Shown piece after piece: positions 50,383-60,419 of a stretch of 64,000 nucleotides of DNA (the stretch's first letter is position 1; each line of letters begins with the position of its first letter). The stretch lies in NCBI GenBank assembly GCA_964491265.1, contig CAZBFP010000004.1, positions 1 through 64,000 of the forward strand. Reading direction: 5' to 3'. The stretch is from JBBAGC01 sp964491265. GTDB lineage: Bacteria; Spirochaetota; UBA4802; UBA5550. The position numbers and the translations under genes are program-made. The notes below the pieces were generated by a model that saw nothing but the letters and a program-made list of their open reading frames with translations, did no database searches and was not told where the DNA came from.

Positions 50383-51533
50383 GAACAAATATATACTCAT
50401 TAAAAGAAATTGAAGAGAACCGGCTTGCCCCATACGCGGCGCGGTCATCGCAAACCGGAGGACGCAGCTTCAAAGAAGATAGCCACTCCTACAGAACAGA
50501 ATATCAGCGCGACAGGGAGAGGATTATTCACTGCAAGGCATTCCGGCGGCTTGAATACAAAACCCAGGTTTTTATCAATCATGAAGGGGATCACTTCCGC
50601 ACCAGACTCACCCACACAATGGAGGTAGCCCAGATAGCAAGGGCAATCTCAAGGGCAATGGGCCTTAACGAGGATCTCGCTGAAAGTATTGCCCTTGCCC
50701 ACGACCTGGGGCACACCCCCTTCGGTCATGTAGGGGAAAGGGAGCTGAACAGACTTCTTGCAGATAATGGCGGTTTTGAACATAACAGGCAGAGCCTGCG
50801 TGTTGTTGAAGTTCTGGAAAAAAGATATAGTGACTTTGACGGCCTTAACCTCACATGGGAAACCAGGGAGGGGATTATTAAACATTCAGGAACCTATGAC
50901 CGCCCTGAATCATCAGACTTTCTCCCTCAGGAGGAGCCCACTCTTGAAGCGCAGATAATAGATTACGCGGATGAAATCGCATATAATAATCATGACCTTG
51001 ATGACGGAATCGCTTCCGGACTTCTCGATTATGACCAGGTCTGCAGTATTGAAATATGGGGCATGGCCATGGCACAATACGGAAGGAAGCTTCCTGCCTC
51101 GGAAAAAATGGCTGCAAGGGAGATTATCCGGACAATAATAAACCTCCTTGTAACAGATCTGATAAACAATACCTTTCACTCAATAAGTGAAAATAAAATT
51201 AGAAACTACAGGGATGTAAAAGAGTGCGGCGCGAAGCTCGCTGCTTTTTCCCCTCCAGTAATGAAAGCGAATGAGGAGCTTAAAAAATTTCTCCGGCAGA
51301 ATTTATACAGGCATTATAAAGTAGCAAGAATGTCATTAAAATCGGAAAAAGTGATCAATGATATTTTTAAAATCTACACAGAGCATCCTGAAACCCTACC
51401 GCACCGCTACCAGGATGATATCGAAAAAAACGGCAATATCCTCCTGACAGTAACCGACTTTATCGCAGGTATGACCGACCGCTTTGCCCTGGAGGAACAC
51501 CGCAAGCTCACAGATCCCATGGTACGGGTTTAG
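50379..51533 (+). CDS. dgt: dGTP triphosphohydrolase-like protein
   Basis: 384 residues. The HD-domain metal site is seen in RTRLTHTMEVAQIAR and ALAHDLGHTPFGHVGE; DYADEIAYNNHDLDDG follows. The length and FEHNRQSLRVV match the type 2 dGTPase-like family. It hydrolyses dNTPs to nucleoside and triphosphate; some homologues limit phage DNA synthesis, but that is not shown here. Confidence 0.92.
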   Translation: MRTNIYSLKEIEENRLAPYAARSSQTGGRSFKEDSHSYRTEYQRDRERIIHCKAFRRLEYKTQVFINHEGDHFRTRLTHTMEVAQIARAISRAMGLNEDLAESIALAHDLGHTPFGHVGERELNRLLADNGGFEHNRQSLRVVEVLEKRYSDFDGLNLTWETREGIIKHSGTYDRPESSDFLPQEEPTLEAQIIDYADEIAYNNHDLDDGIASGLLDYDQVCSIEIWGMAMAQYGRKLPASEKMAAREIIRTIINLLVTDLINNTFHSISENKIRNYRDVKECGAKLAAFSPPVMKANEELKKFLRQNLYRHYKVARMSLKSEKVINDIFKIYTEHPETLPHRYQDDIEKNGNILLTVTDFIAGMTDRFALEEHRKLTDPMVRV

Positions 51534-51541
51534 GGGAAAAA

Positions 51542-52051
51542 ATGAATAATAATACTTATCCTGAAATCCCCGATTTTATAAAAAATCTTATCGACTCAGG
51601 AGAGCTGGCTGATGAGATATTCCTTGATAAAGAGGGGATATGGCATCATAACGGTGTAAAATTTACCAACGAAAGAATTATCGATTTTTTCAACAAATCG
51701 GTAAATATAACCGCCGCAGGTGAGCATGTAATCCACTATGGTGATTACACCTACCCTATTGTTGTGGAGGATGCTCCTGTTTTTGTCACAGGGGTAATAT
51801 TTACCGGTTTCGGAGATTTCGAAGAAATCGAGCTAAACCTGTCAACAGGTGGAAGTGAAATGCTCGACTGCTCCACTCTTTTTATTAAAGAAAATAATTC
51901 TCTTTACTGCCGTGTACAATCGGGAAGACTTACAGCTAAATTCAGAAGATCACCTTCATTTCATATTATGGAGAGGCTTGTAGAGGACGCCCCCGGGAGA
52001 TACTCCCTCTTCCTCTGCGGCGAAAAAATTGAACTAAAAACAGAGGCATAA
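51542..52051 (+). CDS. DUF1285-like protein
   Basis: 169 residues. IFLDKEGIWHHNGVKFTNER and YPIVVEDAPVFVTGV fit the DUF1285 pattern, a small two-domain fold of unknown function. It lies 8 bp after dgt and 1 bp before the VKOR-DsbA gene, so it is part of the same operon. Confidence 0.7.
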   Translation: MNNNTYPEIPDFIKNLIDSGELADEIFLDKEGIWHHNGVKFTNERIIDFFNKSVNITAAGEHVIHYGDYTYPIVVEDAPVFVTGVIFTGFGDFEEIELNLSTGGSEMLDCSTLFIKENNSLYCRVQSGRLTAKFRRSPSFHIMERLVEDAPGRYSLFLCGEKIELKTEA

Positions 52052-52052
52052 A

Positions 52053-53291
52053 ATGGCGCGAAGATATCTTAATATAGTCCTTTTACTATCATTAGCTGGT
52101 ACAATACTCTCATCAATACTTCTTTTCCAGCACTATTATCCCGAAGCTGATCTTGGGCTCATTAAATGCGGCGAAGGTATTATAAATACCTGTGTGGCAC
52201 TGTCGAGCTCACCATACTCCAAAATTGCAGGAATCCCTATAGCTTCAATTGGTATTCTTTTTTATCTTCTCATTACATTCATGATCCTGGTTTCAGATTA
52301 TGCCGGAGACAGGTATCTCTTATCTGTTCCGGCTCTGATTTTAGCCCTTATTTCAATGGCGCTTATTTTAAATATTATCCTTGGAATAATCATGATTTAC
52401 ACTGAGAATATCTGCTCACTCTGCATCTACACATACCTTGTAAACCTGGCAATTTTTATTCTTCTACTTTTCTATTTTAAAAACAGCGCGAATAAGGATG
52501 AAGTTATTAAAGCTCTTAAGGAATTTTTCCCTGCACAGGAGAGCGATAAAAAAGCTGTTACAGCCCTATCCCTTATTACTATCTTTTTCCTCTCTTTCTC
52601 GGTTCTGGCAGGCTCAAATATTATTAAAGTCAGATCAGGGCAGGATCCTTCTTTTGACGCAAGGATTGCAGGGATGGTAAATGACTTTTATAAGGATAAA
52701 CCAGAAATAATAGAATTCCCCGCAAGTTCCATGGCTATAGGCCCGGACAGTGCTCCATTAAAGATATATGTTTTTTCAGATTTTTTATGCTCAGCATGCT
52801 ACAAATTCTACCTGCATGAAAAATTTATCCTTTCAAAATACAGAAACAGGGTGCAGATTATTTATTACCACTACCCTCTTGATTCTAAATGCAACAGTTA
52901 CATGGATTCATCTGTTTATGAAAATTCATGCCTCGCTTCACAGGCAATAACAGGGGCTGCGGCGAATAATTTTTTCGAGGAGTATCTCTATTCACACTTT
53001 TCCGATTACAGCAGTATAAGCAGAGATTACAATAAGGAAAAAGCCCTGGCCATTCTTGAATCTGCAGTTAAACAATTCAGAATATCGGGGGAGAATGAGA
53101 AAAATTTTAAAAGTATAATTAATGCGGAAAAATTTGATAAAGAAATATACGCCCATATTGAGCTTGCTGAAAAACATCTGATTGAAGCAACACCCACAAT
53201 ATTTATCTCCGGAAGAAAAATTACAGGCGTACCCCCCAGAGAATTCCTTGACCGGGTAGTGGAGATTGAACTTTCGGAACTTGAGAACTAA
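52053..53291 (+). CDS. VKOR-DsbA fusion, disulfide-forming protein
   Basis: 412 residues. The N-terminal ~150 form a four- to five-helix VKOR domain with Cys39/Cys47 in the loop and the quinone-site pair Cys121-Cys124 (ICSLCIY). After another helix (~176-192) comes a DsbA/thioredoxin domain with Cys246-Ser-Ala-Cys249 in FSDFLCSACYKFY and cis-Pro in EATPTIFISG. It should make disulfides in the periplasm using quinone, replacing DsbB plus DsbA. Its end overlaps convergent priA by 4 bp. Confidence 0.9.
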   Translation: MARRYLNIVLLLSLAGTILSSILLFQHYYPEADLGLIKCGEGIINTCVALSSSPYSKIAGIPIASIGILFYLLITFMILVSDYAGDRYLLSVPALILALISMALILNIILGIIMIYTENICSLCIYTYLVNLAIFILLLFYFKNSANKDEVIKALKEFFPAQESDKKAVTALSLITIFFLSFSVLAGSNIIKVRSGQDPSFDARIAGMVNDFYKDKPEIIEFPASSMAIGPDSAPLKIYVFSDFLCSACYKFYLHEKFILSKYRNRVQIIYYHYPLDSKCNSYMDSSVYENSCLASQAITGAAANNFFEEYLYSHFSDYSSISRDYNKEKALAILESAVKQFRISGENEKNFKSIINAEKFDKEIYAHIELAEKHLIEATPTIFISGRKITGVPPREFLDRVVEIELSELEN

Positions 53292-55255
53292 AGCATCTCC
53301 ACCGGGTCTATATCGACTTCGATATAGACCTTCCCTGGTCTTATGCTGCCCAGCGCTTTTTTAATTAACCCTGTAATATCTTTAAGGGATGAGCCCTTTA
53401 GAATAATATGATGCCTGTAATTACCGCCGATTTTAGCAAGTGGTGCCTGGGCAGGCCCGAGCTTTTCCACAGAAAGATCCTCACGTTCAATTATAGTATC
53501 CAGCTCATCACTTATTTTTTCAGCAGTCTCAATTACCTTCTCCTCGTCACTCCCCCTTGCCACAAGCCTGGCCAGACGGGAAAATGGAGGATAGTTCAAA
53601 GCTTTCCTGAGCTTTAACTCAGACTTATAGAAACTCCAGTAATCCTGTTTTCTAATAAATTCAAAAATTGAATGGTTTTCATTAAGTGTCTGAATAACAA
53701 CTCTCCCGCCATGCTCACCTCTCCCCGATCTCCCCGCAACCTGGACCAGAAGTGAAAAAATCTTTTCCGAAGCCCTGAAATCGGGCATATTCAAACCGAT
53801 ATCCGCCATAATAATCCCTGATACTACAACACCCTTAAAATCAAATCCCTTGGAAATCATCTGTGTGCCCAGGAGGATGTCGATCTCGCTCCCTTTCATC
53901 ATATCTATCAGATCATTTACTGCATTTTTCTTTTTTGCCGAGTCCTGGTCAAGACGGAATATCCTGTAATCGGGAAACTCTTTCTGAATCTTTTCCTCTA
54001 TCCTTTGAGTTCCTGACCCGAGGGTAATAATCGCTCCGGATGAGCACTTGCTGCACTTCTCAGGTTTAGGAATTGAATATGAGCAGTAGTGACATAACAG
54101 ATCACCGCTTTTATGGTAATTCATCCCTATGCTGCAGTGGGGACATTCAACAACAGCACCGCAATCCTCACATATTACAACAGGAGAAAACCCTCTCCTG
54201 TTAAGAAGATAAAGCGCCTGCATCCCCTTCTGCACAGCCTGCCGGGTAAACAGTTTAAGCCTGGGGGATATTTCATCTTTCCCCGATTTCATTTTTACAA
54301 TTTCAATTTCCGGAAGGGAGCTTTTCCCGTAACGGGACTCCAGCCTGTGAAGAACGATCCCCCCCCTTTCCGCGGCATAGAGTGTTTCAATTGACGGCGT
54401 GGCAGAACCGAGCACAAGAACCGCCTCATCCTTTATTGCACGGTAGAAGGCGACTCTCCGGGCATTATATCGTGGTGTGCTGTGCTCCTTGTAGGAAGCA
54501 TCCTGCTCTTCATCAACAATAATAAGGCCCGGGTCAGGGCATTGGAGAAAAACCGATGATCTTGTACCTATTACAATTCTGGCATCACCCCTGTAAAAGC
54601 TGAGCCAGTTTTTATATCTCTCATTAGCTGTTAAATGACTATGATACAAAATGAGCTGATCCCCGAAAACCTCATAAAGTCTCTGGAAAATCTGGGATGA
54701 CAGACCAATTTCCGGAACCATGTAGATAACTGATTTCCCCCTGGAGATCATGTCAACTGCCAGCTTCATGTATATTTCTGTTTTACCGCTCCCTGTAATA
54801 CCGAAAATCAGATGAGCCCTCTTTTCACTTCTCATTATGGAATCATAAATAGACTGCTGCTCAGGTGTAAGCTCTATTTTATCTCCTGTGAAAACCAGGT
54901 TCCTTTTAACCGGTTTCCTTGTTAAAGCGCTTATCCCTGCAGGTAGTGCTTTGCTGAAAGCCTCCCCTGCAGAAGAGAGGTATGATCCGGCTGTATACTT
55001 TACAAGATCAACAAGACGATTATCAAAAATAGGTTCCTTATCAATAACTTCAATAATATCTTTCAGTTCAATCTTATCAGGGAGGTCATTATGGAGCGAG
55101 GTGACAAAACCGGTACTGTTTCTCCCGGCAAAATTAATTTTTACTCTAATACCTGGAGTAATATTCATACCGGCAGGGATACTGTATGTATAAGATCTGT
55201 CAACAGGGGTATTGACATAAACCTCTGCTGCTTTAAAAGAAACAGAATCCGCCAT
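53288..55255 (-). CDS. priA: Primosomal replication helicase PriA
   Basis: 655 residues, slightly shorter than E. coli PriA. Walker A GITGSGKTEIY, the DEEQDASYKEH box, and an eight-Cys zinc region (CEDCGAVVECPHCSIGMNYH, LLCHYCSY, CSKCSSG) are all present, with VAGRSGRGEHGG as motif VI. It restarts stalled replication forks. It overlaps the upstream UDG-like gene by 1 bp. Confidence 0.95.
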   Translation of the reverse strand: MADSVSFKAAEVYVNTPVDRSYTYSIPAGMNITPGIRVKINFAGRNSTGFVTSLHNDLPDKIELKDIIEVIDKEPIFDNRLVDLVKYTAGSYLSSAGEAFSKALPAGISALTRKPVKRNLVFTGDKIELTPEQQSIYDSIMRSEKRAHLIFGITGSGKTEIYMKLAVDMISRGKSVIYMVPEIGLSSQIFQRLYEVFGDQLILYHSHLTANERYKNWLSFYRGDARIVIGTRSSVFLQCPDPGLIIVDEEQDASYKEHSTPRYNARRVAFYRAIKDEAVLVLGSATPSIETLYAAERGGIVLHRLESRYGKSSLPEIEIVKMKSGKDEISPRLKLFTRQAVQKGMQALYLLNRRGFSPVVICEDCGAVVECPHCSIGMNYHKSGDLLCHYCSYSIPKPEKCSKCSSGAIITLGSGTQRIEEKIQKEFPDYRIFRLDQDSAKKKNAVNDLIDMMKGSEIDILLGTQMISKGFDFKGVVVSGIIMADIGLNMPDFRASEKIFSLLVQVAGRSGRGEHGGRVVIQTLNENHSIFEFIRKQDYWSFYKSELKLRKALNYPPFSRLARLVARGSDEEKVIETAEKISDELDTIIEREDLSVEKLGPAQAPLAKIGGNYRHHIILKGSSLKDITGLIKKALGSIRPGKVYIEVDIDPVEML

Positions 55256-55893
55256 TATATCTTTAATTCCGCATATCTGTTTTTCACCAGCTTTAATGTC
55301 TCCCAGGCGGGTCTCTTAAGATCAGGATTTTTAATCAGGGAAACAGGGTGATCAGTATTAAACCAGGTAATTCCGCTGCTCCCCTTTACAACACTCTGGA
55401 GAGGAATGAGATCTCCCATAACAAGAATTATTTCAGGATTAAAAAAACTTACTTCCTTCTTTAATATCTCCAGACAGTTTTTCAGCATATCGCTCGGTTT
55501 GGTAAAGGGGTCAGTACTTTCACATTTTATCAGATTGGTGATATAACTATCAGCAATCTCAAGTCCGATTGCTTTCAGCATTTTTTTAAGCAGATCAACC
55601 GATTCGGACCTGTGTATATTCATCTCAATTCTATTCATCATCTGAGGAGCATTAAGAATAACCATTAAACGGTTCGCTCCTGTACCAAAACCTTTTTTCT
55701 TCTCTTTAACATTTTTACATTTATTGCAATTCTCTATCGAGGTAATGACAGACTCATCACTGATCTCAGGTACAGATATTTTAACCGTATTAAGCCAGCC
55801 GTATAAAAACAACCGTTCCTCCGCAGTTTTATAAAGAGGGGGGGAGCCTCGCCAGGATCTGCTCCCGGTAATTGCATTTATAAGGCTTTTCAT
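55255..55893 (-). CDS. UDG family 4-like Fe-S protein, altered active site
   Basis: 212 residues. Four Cys (56, 59, 124, 140) have the C-x2-C ... C-x15-C spacing of the 4Fe-4S cluster in family 4 uracil-DNA glycosylases, and SYITNLIKCES matches the YITNVVKC stretch. The catalytic GEAPG-x-x-ED motif is replaced by LNAPQMMNRIEM, losing the key residues; TDHPVSLI keeps a His motif. It may bind DNA but not remove uracil the usual way. It lies between ntrC (4-bp overlap) and priA. Confidence 0.75.
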   Translation of the reverse strand: MKSLINAITGSRSWRGSPPLYKTAEERLFLYGWLNTVKISVPEISDESVITSIENCNKCKNVKEKKKGFGTGANRLMVILNAPQMMNRIEMNIHRSESVDLLKKMLKAIGLEIADSYITNLIKCESTDPFTKPSDMLKNCLEILKKEVSFFNPEIILVMGDLIPLQSVVKGSSGITWFNTDHPVSLIKNPDLKRPAWETLKLVKNRYAELKI

Positions 55894-57245
55894 ATTCTGT
55901 CTAAATCTATCTTATACTGGTTAATTTTTCTGTGAAGACTGGTCCGCTCTATGTCCAGATCTTTTGCAGTATGGGACACATTCTTTTCATTTTTCTTAAG
56001 AGTCTTGATTATATACTCTCTTTCAAAATTATCTCTTGCATCTTTTAAAGATGATTTTGCAGCTGAATTATTTTCTGTACGGATATCGGGCCTTATGTTT
56101 TTAGTCAGATCATCAAGATCAATTATTTCCGCAGGAACCATGATAACAACCCGTTCCATTATATTTTTCAATTCACGAACATTTCCGGGCCAGGGATATT
56201 TCTTGAGGAAATCCATAGCCTCCGCACTTAATATCTTTTCACCTGTTCCATGATCACCTGCAAATTTCTGCAGAAAATACCCGATAAGCAATTCAAGATC
56301 GCTGCTCCTTTCCGCCAGCCGCGGCACATGGACAGGGATAACATTAAGCCTGTAATAAAGGTCCTCTCTGAATTTTCCCTCTTCAATAGCCTTCATTACA
56401 TCAACATTGGTGGCTGCAATAACACGCACATCTACATTAACTGTTTCATTCCCCCCCACACGCTCAAGCTGCTGCTCCTGCAGCACCCTGAGCACCTTAG
56501 CCTGTGCAGAAAGGCTCATGTCGCATATCTCATCAAGGAAGAGAGTCCCCGTGTCAGCCTGTTCAAACTTCCCTATACGTCTGCTTAAAGCGCCTGTAAA
56601 TGCCCCTTTTTCATGGCCGAAAAGTTCACTCTCAATCAGTTCCCCCGGGATAGCAGCACAGTTAACCTTTACAAAAGGTTTATCCGATCTGTTGGAAAGC
56701 TGATAAATAGCCTTTGCAACAAGCTCTTTCCCTGTCCCATTCTCCCCTGTAATAAAAACCCTGGCATTAGTTTTTGCAGCTCTTTTAATTACATCTTTGA
56801 TCTCTTTTATTTCCGCAGAATCACCAACCATTTCATCATCAACAAAAGACATTTTTTTCAGTTTAATATTCTCTTTTTTAAGCCTTACCTGTTCAAGGGC
56901 GTTATTCACCGATGTTATAAGCCTATCAAGTGAAGGGGGTTTCTCGATAAAATCGAAGGCACCTATCCTTGTTGACCGTACAGCAATATCGATTGAGCCG
57001 TGACCGCTTATCATAATAACAGATGCTTCAATACCTGAACTTTTCAATTTCTCAAGCAGGTCAAGCCCGTCCATGTCAGGAAGCCACACGTCCAGAATAA
57101 CCAGTTCGACTTCATTTTTTCTTAAAAAATTCAAACCATCTGTGCCGTTGTTTGCAGAAAAAACAACATGCCCCTCATCCTGAAGCACATGAGTAATCGT
57201 TGAAATTATATTTTCTTCATCATCAACAATAAGTATTCTTGCCAT
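55890..57245 (-). CDS. ntrC: Sigma-54 response regulator (NtrC/NtrX type)
   Basis: 451 residues: receiver domain with phospho-Asp52 (LVILDVWLP), AAA+ domain with GENGTGKELVA, the sigma-54 contact loop ESELFGHEKGAFTGA and FLDEICDMS, and a Fis-type HTH at the C-terminus (SHTAKDLDIERTSLHRKINQ). It activates sigma-54 promoters. It overlaps the kinase gene by 1 bp. RpoN itself is encoded in the same gene block. Confidence 0.94.
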   Translation of the reverse strand: MARILIVDDEENIISTITHVLQDEGHVVFSANNGTDGLNFLRKNEVELVILDVWLPDMDGLDLLEKLKSSGIEASVIMISGHGSIDIAVRSTRIGAFDFIEKPPSLDRLITSVNNALEQVRLKKENIKLKKMSFVDDEMVGDSAEIKEIKDVIKRAAKTNARVFITGENGTGKELVAKAIYQLSNRSDKPFVKVNCAAIPGELIESELFGHEKGAFTGALSRRIGKFEQADTGTLFLDEICDMSLSAQAKVLRVLQEQQLERVGGNETVNVDVRVIAATNVDVMKAIEEGKFREDLYYRLNVIPVHVPRLAERSSDLELLIGYFLQKFAGDHGTGEKILSAEAMDFLKKYPWPGNVRELKNIMERVVIMVPAEIIDLDDLTKNIRPDIRTENNSAAKSSLKDARDNFEREYIIKTLKKNEKNVSHTAKDLDIERTSLHRKINQYKIDLDRI

Positions 57246-59038
57246 TATTCTTCTCCGGTTTTTACTGGGAAAACTATCACAAATTCTGCTCCCTCCCCTT
57301 TTATGGAGTTACAGGTAATCTTCCCGAAGTGCTCAAGTACAATTTTTTCAACTATTGCAAGCCCTAATCCCGACCCGGAACTTTTCTGCGAAAATCCGGG
57401 AATAAAAATCTTTTCAAGCAGATCTGTCTCTATACCGGGACCATTATCCCTTATCCGCAAAATAATATTCGACTCATCTGCATCATACTCAGTAGAAACC
57501 CTGATTATACCCGATTCAGACATGGCAAAAACAGCATTTCCAAGAAGATTGTTCAGGGCCTGCCTTATAAGCACCTTGTCTATCATGATTTCCGGTACAT
57601 TCGGATCACAACTTACTTCAAAGAAAATATTTTCATATACAGCAAAAAGGGAGACTGCCTTTTTAACAAGACTGTTCAGAGAAGCCATGTCCGCCCTCTT
57701 CTCCGGGAGCCTGGCAAAATCATTAAATTCACCAACAAGTCTTAATAATGAATTAACTTCATTAATTATGGTTTCACTCCCTGTAATAACTGCTTCATCT
57801 TTTTTTACATTATTATCTTTAACCAGTTTTCTCATTCTCTCAGCAGATAATCGTATAGGGGTCAGGGGGTTTTTTATTTCATGAACAAGTTTCCTTGCCA
57901 TTTCATTCCATGCTTCAAGCCGCTGCTTCTGCAGCATAACCTTGTTATTCTCATCAAGCTGCCGCACCATCCGGTTAAAGGCATCAACAAGCTCGCCAAG
58001 CTCATCATTAGTTCTTCTGTCAATAGATATGCCGTAGTTCCCCTTTGCCAGCTGCTTTGCAGCACCCGACAATTCCAGCACAGGCCTGGTTATTGTACCG
58101 GAAAGATAGAGGCTGATTAAATATGCAATTACCATTATTAAAATCGAAAGAAGCATTAAAAAAGATCCTGAACCGCTGACAAAATATTCTTTAAGATTAT
58201 GAACTTCCAGATATTCTCTGTAAGCCTGCTGGAACAGAGACTCCCTGGCAATCAGGTTCTCCGGAATAATTCTGCTGATCACCACAAGGCTGGACTGGAG
58301 ATAAAAAGCCCCTGTAAAAAAATCGATCCCCTTAAAAGCGGATCTGTCGAGCCTTATATCTCTTACTTCAGTGTTTCCATAGAAATCGAAAAGAACTTTA
58401 TGAATGTCACTATTCTGAGGAAGAACCGAATTACGGTATACCGGCATCCCCCCGTAAGGTTTATTATAAACAAAAAGCTGTAATCCGCGCCTTTCAAGAA
58501 GTTCTGCAGTTTTGGTAAAAATTTCGTCTCTGCCGTACTGCGCTTTACTGTTATTTTTAAGAAGCAGCCTCATATTCTCCAGTTCAAGAATAATCTCCCT
58601 GCTTAAGGAGTTATAATTCTCATTGACATGGTCAATTGAACCTCGAAGAGCCTCAATGGTACTGCCGCGAAAAAGCCTGGAGATTGTCTGATTAAAATAT
58701 GTACTTGAAATAATTACAATAGGCATAGTTGACAAAAGGGCAATAAAAACAAAAGCCAGGGTTATCTTTTTGCTGATACTTTCACGAATATCAATCGACT
58801 TAATATTGATACTGCGTCTGAAAGAGATAACAATAAAGTAAATACCCGCTATTACAGGTACTGTCATAGCTGCAGTAATAAAAAAGTCCTCATCCACCAG
58901 ACCCGCTTCACTGCGTCCGGGGAAAAGACCTATAATTAAAACTGAGGAGAATAGAATTATTCCCAGGAGGAATAGTATATCCTGAAGCGAATTACCATTA
59001 ATACCTTTTTTTTTTGCAGGGGACAAAGCTATATCCAA
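57245..59038 (-). CDS. ntrY: NtrY-type membrane sensor histidine kinase
   Basis: 597 residues: membrane helices near 18-75 and 95-115, a periplasmic stretch, another helix near 295, a HAMP region (ITRPVLELSGAAKQLAKGNY), the phospho-His box LVHEIKNPLTPIRLSAERM and an ATPase with RDNGPGIETDLLEKIF and GSGLGLAIVEKI. The layout matches NtrY. The start is TTG at 59038 without a clear RBS. It is paired with the following ntrC gene. Confidence 0.9.
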   Translation of the reverse strand: MDIALSPAKKKGINGNSLQDILFLLGIILFSSVLIIGLFPGRSEAGLVDEDFFITAAMTVPVIAGIYFIVISFRRSINIKSIDIRESISKKITLAFVFIALLSTMPIVIISSTYFNQTISRLFRGSTIEALRGSIDHVNENYNSLSREIILELENMRLLLKNNSKAQYGRDEIFTKTAELLERRGLQLFVYNKPYGGMPVYRNSVLPQNSDIHKVLFDFYGNTEVRDIRLDRSAFKGIDFFTGAFYLQSSLVVISRIIPENLIARESLFQQAYREYLEVHNLKEYFVSGSGSFLMLLSILIMVIAYLISLYLSGTITRPVLELSGAAKQLAKGNYGISIDRRTNDELGELVDAFNRMVRQLDENNKVMLQKQRLEAWNEMARKLVHEIKNPLTPIRLSAERMRKLVKDNNVKKDEAVITGSETIINEVNSLLRLVGEFNDFARLPEKRADMASLNSLVKKAVSLFAVYENIFFEVSCDPNVPEIMIDKVLIRQALNNLLGNAVFAMSESGIIRVSTEYDADESNIILRIRDNGPGIETDLLEKIFIPGFSQKSSGSGLGLAIVEKIVLEHFGKITCNSIKGEGAEFVIVFPVKTGEE

Positions 59039-59050
59039 AAAAGAATTATT

Positions 59051-59314
59051 TTAAGCACTAAAACCTTTTTCAATCAGGTTTACTATATAGTCAACCACCT
59101 CATCTTCACCTTCACCTTTTGCCCTTACTATGATTTTTGATCCTGATATTATGGCAAGACCTAAAACCGACATAATGGATTTTCCGTCAGCTTCCACATT
59201 ATCCTTAATAAGGGTAACTTCACAGGAATATTTCATTGCTTCACGTACTATCATCATGGCAGGTCTGGCATGTACACCTGCGTCACTGTTTACTACTATT
59301 TCCTTTTCGATCAT
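59051..59314 (-). CDS. ptsH: HPr phosphocarrier protein
   Basis: 87 residues with the active His15 in GVHARPAMM and the regulatory Ser46 in ADGKSIMSVLGL. Both sites are intact, so it can be phosphorylated by enzyme I and by HprK. No enzyme I or EII gene is nearby, so it may serve regulation more than sugar uptake. It overlaps hprK by 1 bp. Confidence 0.95.
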   Translation of the reverse strand: MIEKEIVVNSDAGVHARPAMMIVREAMKYSCEVTLIKDNVEADGKSIMSVLGLAIISGSKIIVRAKGEGEDEVVDYIVNLIEKGFSA

Positions 59315-60258
59315 TACTTTTTACCCTCAGTAATTATCCATTTTTTGATTTTTTCATCAAGCTCTCGTGCTGAATTAATACCCATTTTCTTTAGTCTCTG
59401 ATTTAAAGCTGCTGTTTCAATTATTACCGGGATATTTCTCCCGGGACGAACAGGAATAGTAATAAAGGGCACATCAATATCCATTACAGAAAAGATATTT
59501 TCATCAAGACCAAGACGGTCATACTCCTTACCGGAATTCCACTCTTCAAGAGTTACGGCAAGTTCAATCCTCTTCCTGTTCCGCACAGATCTGATGCCGA
59601 AAATCTCCCTCACATTAATAATGCCGATACCCCTTATCTCAATATGATGTTTCAGGAGCTCTGTGCCGGCGCCCATCAAAAGGGATTCATCCAGTTTCCG
59701 CACTATCACCATATCATCAGCCACAAGCCTGTGCCCTCTTTCAACCAGTTCAAGGGCTGTTTCACTCTTCCCCACACCGCTTTTGCCCATAAGCAGGACG
59801 CCAATACCAAAGACATCAACAAGCGTGGCATGAAGTGTCTTAGTCTCGGAAAAAACCTCATCAATAACATGAACCAGAAGTGTAATAAAACGGGTTGTAC
59901 CGCGCCTGGTTGTAAAAACCGGAATCCTCTTCTCCTCCGCGAATTTCAGGAAAAGATTATCAGGTTTGTAATCATGAGTAAATATACAACAGAGTATGTC
60001 GTATTTAAAAAAATCGAAATAAACACGTTCTTTCTCATTTTCCGGCATTCTGTCGAGAAAGGCGCATTCTCCCTGACCAAAAATCTGGATCCTGTTATAG
60101 GCAAAAAAATCAAAAAACCCGGCCAGAGCAAGACCAGGCCTGTTCATTTCACCAGAGAGGATCTCTTTATCAATACCATTCTCACCGGCAATAAGGCGGA
60201 GCTGCAGATCTATCCTGCCGCTCCCTTCAATAAAATATCGTACTTTTACATTTGACAT
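59314..60258 (-). CDS. hprK: HPr kinase/phosphorylase
   Basis: 314 residues. The P-loop GKSGVGKSETALELVERGH is near residue 158, the downstream signature IEIRGIGIINVREIFG is present, and VPFITIPVRPGRNIPVIIE completes the core. It phosphorylates Ser46 of HPr in response to energy state and reverses it. It is encoded immediately before ptsH. Confidence 0.95.
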   Translation of the reverse strand: MSNVKVRYFIEGSGRIDLQLRLIAGENGIDKEILSGEMNRPGLALAGFFDFFAYNRIQIFGQGECAFLDRMPENEKERVYFDFFKYDILCCIFTHDYKPDNLFLKFAEEKRIPVFTTRRGTTRFITLLVHVIDEVFSETKTLHATLVDVFGIGVLLMGKSGVGKSETALELVERGHRLVADDMVIVRKLDESLLMGAGTELLKHHIEIRGIGIINVREIFGIRSVRNRKRIELAVTLEEWNSGKEYDRLGLDENIFSVMDIDVPFITIPVRPGRNIPVIIETAALNQRLKKMGINSARELDEKIKKWIITEGKK

Positions 60259-60419
60259 AGTTTATTATTCAGTTATCAGTATATTCTTTCCAGCAAAAAA
60301 TTTATTATATTAAAAAAATAGAAGAGAATTAAAAGACTCTATTCTCCCCGCTGAAGGAGGCGAGGTGGTATAATCTTTTTAGTTTTTCCGGAACATTAGT
60401 ATATTTTCCAAATCCTTCT

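Noticed and set aside
59644..60255. A 203-codon plus-strand frame
   Set aside because: It is antisense to hprK, and no domain is visible in it.
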